Origin: Aquibium pacificus
Lineage (GTDB): Bacteria; Pseudomonadota; Alphaproteobacteria; Rhizobiales; Rhizobiaceae
Reading direction: 5' to 3'
NCBI RefSeq assembly: GCF_040839445.1
Contig: NZ_JBDPGJ010000004.1
Span: 434,001 to 498,000, forward strand
Length of the DNA: 64,000 nucleotides
In this document: piece by piece, positions 60,022 to 64,000 of the stretch
Layout of the letters: every line of letters starts with the position of its first letter
How positions within the stretch are numbered: position 1 is the first letter of the stretch
The notes under the pieces: model-generated
The model's database searches: none
Seen by the model: only the letters and a program-made list of their open reading frames with translations
What the model was told of the DNA's origin: nothing
Position numbers and translations under genes: made by a program

Positions 60022-60936
60022 ATGTCGAAGCCCGGCCTTCAGGATCTGGAAGTTGTCGCGGCCGTCGCGCGGAAGGCATCCTTTCGTGCCGCCGCGCTCG
60101 AACTGGGAATGTCCACGACAGCCGTGAGCAATGCGGTGGGAAAGCTGGAGACCCATCTCGGCGTCCGCTTGTTCAACCGCACGACGCGCAGCGTATCGCT
60201 CTCGGAAACCGGTCGCTTGTTCGTCGACAGCATCGGCCCTGCTTTGCAAGACATTCACCGTGCAATGGATTCGGCACGCTCGAAGCAGTCGATCCCCGCA
60301 GGAACGCTCCGCATCAATTCCTATGCCACCGCAGCGCGGGAAATCTTTTCTCCCCTCCTTCTGGAATTCCTCAAGCGATACCCCCAGGTCCATATCGATC
60401 TGGTCACGGAAGGGAGGCTCGTCGACATCGTCGCCGAGGGCTTCGACATCGGCGTGCGCCGGGCCGACCTCGTGCCGAGCGACATGATCGCGATCTCATT
60501 GGGCAGGCCGCAGCGCAATGTCGTCGTGGGTTCGGCGGACTATTTCGAAAGGCATGGAACGCCTTCCTCGCCGATCGACCTCCTCGATCATCAATGCGTT
60601 CGGGTCAGGTTGCCGAACGGCGCTCTCTTTCGCTGGCGTTTCGAAAAGGACGGGGAACCGCTCCTGATCGACGTGAAAGGACCCATTACCCTGGATGAGG
60701 CGAGCCTGGCTCGCGGCACCGTGCGGGACGGCGTGGCACTCGGTTACGTCATGGAGGCCAGCGTGCGGGACGATATCAAGTCAGGGCGGCTGATCTGCGT
60801 TCTGGAGGAGTGGATGCCGCCACCAGACGAACTCTGCATTTACTACCCCGGACGACGCAATCCTTCGGCAGCTCACAGAGCGTTCGTCGAACTCGCACGG
60901 GAACTCGGCTCACGTTCGCGACGCGGGACGGGATAG
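60022..60936 (+). CDS. LysR-family transcriptional regulator
   Basis: 304 residues. HTH at about 5-62 (LEVVAAVARKASFRAAALEL, AVSNAVGKLETHLGVRLFNR) and a periplasmic-binding-like effector domain. The wording matches the LysR subfamily that controls neighbouring SDR or oxidoreductase genes. It is divergent from the SnoaL-SDR operon, the likely target. ATG 60022 starts MSKPGLQDLEVV; the in-frame upstream ATG would overlap the divergent operon start. Confidence 0.92.
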   Translation: MSKPGLQDLEVVAAVARKASFRAAALELGMSTTAVSNAVGKLETHLGVRLFNRTTRSVSLSETGRLFVDSIGPALQDIHRAMDSARSKQSIPAGTLRINSYATAAREIFSPLLLEFLKRYPQVHIDLVTEGRLVDIVAEGFDIGVRRADLVPSDMIAISLGRPQRNVVVGSADYFERHGTPSSPIDLLDHQCVRVRLPNGALFRWRFEKDGEPLLIDVKGPITLDEASLARGTVRDGVALGYVMEASVRDDIKSGRLICVLEEWMPPPDELCIYYPGRRNPSAAHRAFVELARELGSRSRRGTG

Positions 60937-61033
60937 TGAGCGAAACGCGACACGGTTCGAGGGCGAGAGGCTTTTCTCGCTCCTCCTTCGGACCCGCTCA
61001 CAGTCGAAGGAAGTCGCCCCGTAAGTACCACGC

Positions 61034-61591
61034 TCAATGCGGCATCCCTGACAGCGACGCCAGAAGCTCCGCGACGTTGCTCGCACAGTACTTCTTCAGC
61101 AGCCGCGCGCGGTGGGCTTCGACGGTGCGCGGCGAGATGGTCAGCAGGCGGGCGATTTCCTTGCTGGTGCGGCCTTCGCCCAGGTGCATGACGATCTGGC
61201 GCTCGCGGGTGGTCAGCTGCACGATGGGGCGGCTGGCGGAGAGGTCGGCGAAGGACCAGACGGCGCGCGCCAGCGGCTCGTCGCGCGTGAAGGAATGGCC
61301 GCGCACGCGGCACCAGAACAGCGACTGGTCCTTGCGCGCCATGATGCGCTCGTCGGAATACTGGTTGGTGCGCCGCAGCGGCTCGACGCCGACGTCGCGG
61401 ATGCGCAGGAACTCCTCGTAGGTCGGGTAGAGGAAGGCGAAGGACTGGTCGAGCAGTTCCTCGCGCTCGTAGCCGAAGATCTGCGCGAAGGTGAGGTTGC
61501 ACTCGCGGATGATGCGGTTCTCGGTCAGCACGATGCCGACGGGCGCGTAGTCGAACGCCAGGGCGCTCAGCTTAGTCTCCTGAATTGCCAT
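61034..61591 (-). CDS. PAS-LuxR two-domain transcriptional regulator
   Basis: 185 residues. A single PAS domain (about 8-110: ALAFDYAPVGIVLTENRIIR, FGYEREELLDQSF) and a LuxR-type HTH (about 122-180: LTTRERQIVMHLGEGRTSKE, TISPRTVEAHRARLLKKY). No phosphoacceptor domain, so it probably senses a ligand or redox state directly. It is divergent from the ABC transporter operon, 397 bases away, and is a likely regulator of it. ATG 61591 gives the typical MAIQETKLSALAFDYAP. Confidence 0.88.
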   Translation of the reverse strand: MAIQETKLSALAFDYAPVGIVLTENRIIRECNLTFAQIFGYEREELLDQSFAFLYPTYEEFLRIRDVGVEPLRRTNQYSDERIMARKDQSLFWCRVRGHSFTRDEPLARAVWSFADLSASRPIVQLTTRERQIVMHLGEGRTSKEIARLLTISPRTVEAHRARLLKKYCASNVAELLASLSGMPH

Positions 61592-61988
61592 GCGTATTTG
61601 TACGATATTGCGGAGGTTGTGTCTCAAACGGATAGTAGCAAGGCACGCGGGATCGCAACACCAGAATCCGCGACACAAACGCGTGCGGCGGGAGGAATGC
61701 CTGACATGAACCTGGCCGGATGGCGGGCGGGACGTTTGAAGCTGTCGCCGCAAGGCCACGCACACGACCGCGTCGCGCATGGCCGCGGAAGGCGCGAGGA
61801 CGCCGCCGACCGGCGATGCAACCCCTGCGCGGCGCCGTTTCGCGCGGAGGAATTGTCGGCAACCCCGTTCGAACATCGCCGGACTCCGGGACCCGGCCGG
61901 ACAGCGCGCGCTCGCGCGTCAGCCGGACCGCGCGTCCGGCTGAAGGCTGTACGCTAGAGATTTACTGGCTCTCAAAGGAGGAGACGAC
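61592..61988. promoter_or_regulatory. Divergent control region with palindrome upstream of the ABC transporter
   Basis: No gene is supported in these 397 bases. A perfect palindrome CAGCCGGAC-CGCGC-GTCCGGCTG (61920-61942) lies 47 bases before the binding-protein start and could be an operator or leader hairpin. The ribosome site of the downstream gene, AAAGGAGGAGACGAC, is very strong. Confidence 0.45.
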
Positions 61989-63194
61989 ATGAAAAGAATG
62001 ATTGCAACGCTGACGGTCGCGACGGCGCTTGCCGCTGCCGGCTGGTCGACGGCCTACACGCAGGAGGATCCGGTCAAGATCGCGCTGGTGCACGGCCTGT
62101 CGGGCTCGCCGCTCGAGGCCTATTCCAAGCAGACCACCAACGGCTTCAACCTCGGTCTCGAATACGCCACCAAGGGCACGATGGAGATCAAGGGCCGCAA
62201 GATCGAGGTGATCGAGAAGGATACCCAGTTCAAGCCCGACGTCGCCCGCTCCGTGCTCGCCGAAGCCTATGGCGACGACGAGGCGCTGATCGCGGTCGGC
62301 GGCACCTCCTCGGGCGTCACCACGGCCATGCTGCCGATCGCCCAGGAATACGAGAAGATCCTGCTGGTCGAGCCGGCGGTGGCGGATTCGCTGACGGGTC
62401 CGGACTCCAACCGCTACGTCTTCAAGACCTCGCGCAACTCCTCGATGGACACGCAGGCACAGGCGCTGGCGCTCAACCCCGACGACAAGCTCTTCGTGGC
62501 GACGCTGGCGCAGGATTACGCCTTCGGCCGCGACGGCATCGCCTCCTTCAAGCGCGCGCTCGAAGGCACGGGCGCGAACCTGGTGGCGGAAGAATACGTG
62601 CCGCAGCAGACCACCGACTTTACCGCGACGATCGAGCGTCTCTTCAACGCTCTGAAGGACAAGGAAGGCCGCAAGGTCATCTATATCTACGTCGCGGGTA
62701 TCGACGCATTGACTCCGCTCGTCTCCGCCGACCCGGCCCGCTACGGCATCGAACTGTCGACCGGTGGGAACATCCTGCCCGCCATGGCCGCCTACAAGAA
62801 GGTGCCGGGCATGGAAGGCTCGATCTACTACTACTACGAGGCGCCGAAGAACGAGATCAACGACTGGCTGGTGAAGGCCCACCAGGAGAAGTTCGGCTCG
62901 CCGCCCGACTTCTTCACCGCCGGCGGCATGGCCGCGGCACTCGCCATCGTGAAGGCGCTGGAGACCGCCGACGACTGGGAGACCGAGACGCTGATCAATA
63001 CCATGGAAGGCATGAGCTGGGAGACGCCGAAGGGCACCATGACCTTCCGTCCGGAGGATCATCAGGCGCTGCAGTCCATGTACCACTTCAAGATCAAGGT
63101 CGACGACAACGTCGCCTGGGCCATCCCGGAACTCGTCCGCGAGATCAAGCCGGAGGAGATGGACATTCCGATCGGGCGTAACAACCAGGAATAG
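61989..63194 (+). CDS. Branched-chain-amino-acid-type ABC transporter substrate-binding protein
   Basis: 401 residues. Signal peptide (MKRMIATLTVATALAAAGWS) and a periplasmic LivK-like two-lobed domain: VKIALVHGLSGSPLEAYSKQ, TNGFNLGLEYA, AVGGTSSGVTTAMLPIAQEY and VEPAVADSLTG. The ligand could be an amino acid, urea, amide or aromatic compound; the sequence does not decide. It opens a transporter operon with the ATPase gene downstream. An inverted repeat lies in the 225-bp gap to that gene. Confidence 0.9.
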   Translation: MKRMIATLTVATALAAAGWSTAYTQEDPVKIALVHGLSGSPLEAYSKQTTNGFNLGLEYATKGTMEIKGRKIEVIEKDTQFKPDVARSVLAEAYGDDEALIAVGGTSSGVTTAMLPIAQEYEKILLVEPAVADSLTGPDSNRYVFKTSRNSSMDTQAQALALNPDDKLFVATLAQDYAFGRDGIASFKRALEGTGANLVAEEYVPQQTTDFTATIERLFNALKDKEGRKVIYIYVAGIDALTPLVSADPARYGIELSTGGNILPAMAAYKKVPGMEGSIYYYYEAPKNEINDWLVKAHQEKFGSPPDFFTAGGMAAALAIVKALETADDWETETLINTMEGMSWETPKGTMTFRPEDHQALQSMYHFKIKVDDNVAWAIPELVREIKPEEMDIPIGRNNQE

Positions 63195-63234
63195 CGCGGC
63201 ACCGATCCTCCCGGCGCCTCGCGCCGGGAGGCAT

Positions 63235-63378
63235 CACCCCCTCACCGTCACGCTGCGCGTGCCACCTCTCCCCCTGCCCGGGGGAGAGGAACCGGAAGAA
63301 CGCCGGCGCCCATGCAGCCCCTTCCTCTCCCCCGGAAAGGGGGAGAGGTGGCACGCGCAGCGTGACGGTGAGGGGGTG
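63235..63378. repeat. 40-bp perfect inverted repeat between transporter genes
   Basis: CACCCCCTCACCGTCACGCT and on (63235-63274) is the exact inverse of 63339-63378. The inner part contains two smaller hairpins, CCTCTCCCCCTGCCCGGGGG (63265-63289) and CCTCTCCCCCGGAAAGGGGG (63324-63348), which compete with the long stem. It lies between the binding-protein and ATPase genes, where it could stop most transcripts and leave the binding protein in excess. The form suggests a REP/MITE-like mobile repeat. Confidence 0.85.
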
Positions 63379-63419
63379 CCTCAACGCAGAACAATGCAGA
63401 TCCCTTGCCCGACGATCCC

Positions 63420-64000
63420 ATGACCCCATCGCTGCGCACAGAAAACCTGACGATCCGCTTCGGCGGGCATGTCGCCGTGAACGGGGTGACGTGCGCTTTC
63501 CGGGCGGGGGAGCTGACGGTGATCGTCGGGCCGAACGGGGCCGGCAAGACGACGTGGTTCAACCTCGTCTCCGGCCAGCTGCGGCCGAGCGAGGGCAAGG
63601 TATTCAAGGGCGATCGCGACATTTCGGGCCTCTCGCCGTCGGCACGCGCCAAGGCCGGCATCGGCCGCGCCTTCCAGCTCACCAACCTGTTTCCGAAGCT
63701 CTCCGTGCTGGAGAACGTCCGCCTCGCGGTACAGGCGCGGCGGGGCGTCGGACCGAGGATATTCACCCGCGCGGCGTCGCTGACCGGACTGCGCGACGAG
63801 GCGCAGGCCTATCTCGAAAGCGCGCGGCTCGCCGACGTCGCCGGCTATCCCGCCTCGGCCCTGCCGCACGGCGACCAGCGCAAGCTGGAGGTGGCGATGC
63901 TGATCGCCATGCAGCCCGACGTCTTCATGTTCGACGAGCCGACCGCCGGCATGTCGGTCGATGAGGCGCCGGTGATCCTCGACCTGATCGCCTCGATCAA
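63420..64000 (+). CDS. LivG-like ABC transporter ATP-binding protein, truncated by window end
   Basis: 193 residues seen; the frame is open at the end. Walker A GPNGAGKTTW at about residues 38-47, Q-loop GRAFQLTNLF, signature LPHGDQRKLEVAML (a LivG-type variant of LSGGQ) and Walker B DVFMFDEPTAGM. It pairs with the binding protein upstream; permeases and a LivF-type ATPase would be expected beyond the window. ATG at 63420 starts MTPSLRTENLTIRFGG. Confidence 0.9.
   Translation, partial: MTPSLRTENLTIRFGGHVAVNGVTCAFRAGELTVIVGPNGAGKTTWFNLVSGQLRPSEGKVFKGDRDISGLSPSARAKAGIGRAFQLTNLFPKLSVLENVRLAVQARRGVGPRIFTRAASLTGLRDEAQAYLESARLADVAGYPASALPHGDQRKLEVAMLIAMQPDVFMFDEPTAGMSVDEAPVILDLIASI

Overview
The window reads as chromosomal DNA from an alphaproteobacterium of the order Hyphomicrobiales (Rhizobiales), most like the Mesorhizobium/Phyllobacteriaceae group. 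This rests on GC-rich codon use and on several gene orders typical of that order: chvG-hprK-EIIA-HPr-ahcY, a fused tsaE-amgK followed by murU-addB-addA-trxA, rpmI-rplT-pheS, trpF-trpB-trpA-accD-folC, and a divergent acdR/acdS pair. No tRNA, rRNA, CRISPR array or complete insertion sequence was recognised. Genus is an inference; no 16S or marker comparison was possible.

Layout. 1-3.4 kb: the end of the ChvG sensor kinase, a short HPr kinase, EIIA-Man and HPr (a regulatory PTS), then ahcY with a clear terminator. 3.5-15.5 kb: a PAS-containing kinase-like protein with Tyr at the usual phospho-His position, then a tightly overlapping run for tRNA modification/peptidoglycan recycling (TsaE-AmgK, MurU), recombination (AddB, AddA) and thioredoxin. 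15.6-17.1 kb: a small accessory patch (Phd/PemK-like toxin-antitoxin pair, two small proteins) where pheT would normally follow pheS. 17.1-22.4 kb: pheS, rplT, rpmI, infC (AUU start), two methyltransferase-like genes and a hydrolase. 22.5-25.3 kb: an AT-richer accessory stretch with a frameshifted ParB-like/HNH nuclease gene and an 870-bp stretch without a supported gene.

25.3-36.2 kb: acdR/acdS (ACC deaminase), DUF2852, a YgjP-like metallopeptidase, a YdcF-like protein, and the trp-accD-folC cluster, interrupted between trpB and trpA by an RHH/ParE toxin-antitoxin pair and carrying a REP-like palindrome between trpF and trpB; then a membrane acyltransferase. 36.2-38.3 kb: dense palindromic repeats around a BON-LysM protein and a small secreted protein. 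38.3-43.4 kb: lepA, then the most unusual locus: a PatA/PatG-family subtilisin-like protease followed by a 66-residue, six-cysteine peptide gene that looks like a RiPP precursor, then a TetR regulator. 43.7-51.2 kb: homocysteine methyltransferase, DUF1127, an AhpD-like secreted protein, an Amj-type lipid II flippase, an ion channel, a ROK regulator, a small membrane protein, an XRE regulator and a SulP transporter. 51.3-56.2 kb: two consecutive class A penicillin-binding proteins, the first ending in three BA14K-like cysteine repeats. 56.3-61.6 kb: SDR, methyltransferase, a hydrolase with an apparently compensated frameshift, SDR, SnoaL-like protein, divergent LysR and a PAS-LuxR regulator. 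61.9-64 kb: the start of a branched-chain-amino-acid-type ABC transporter operon (periplasmic binding protein, 40-bp inverted repeat, LivG-like ATPase running off the end).

The main candidate for an undescribed system is the PatG-like protease plus Cys-rich peptide at 40411-42684. It is compact, sits apart from other RiPP enzymes, has an intact catalytic triad and the PatG C-terminal signature, and is linked to a small gene with a leader-like N-terminus and a C-terminal cysteine-patterned segment. Peptidoglycan is a recurrent theme in the rest of the window (AmgK/MurU recycling, Amj flippase, two PBPs, LysM protein).
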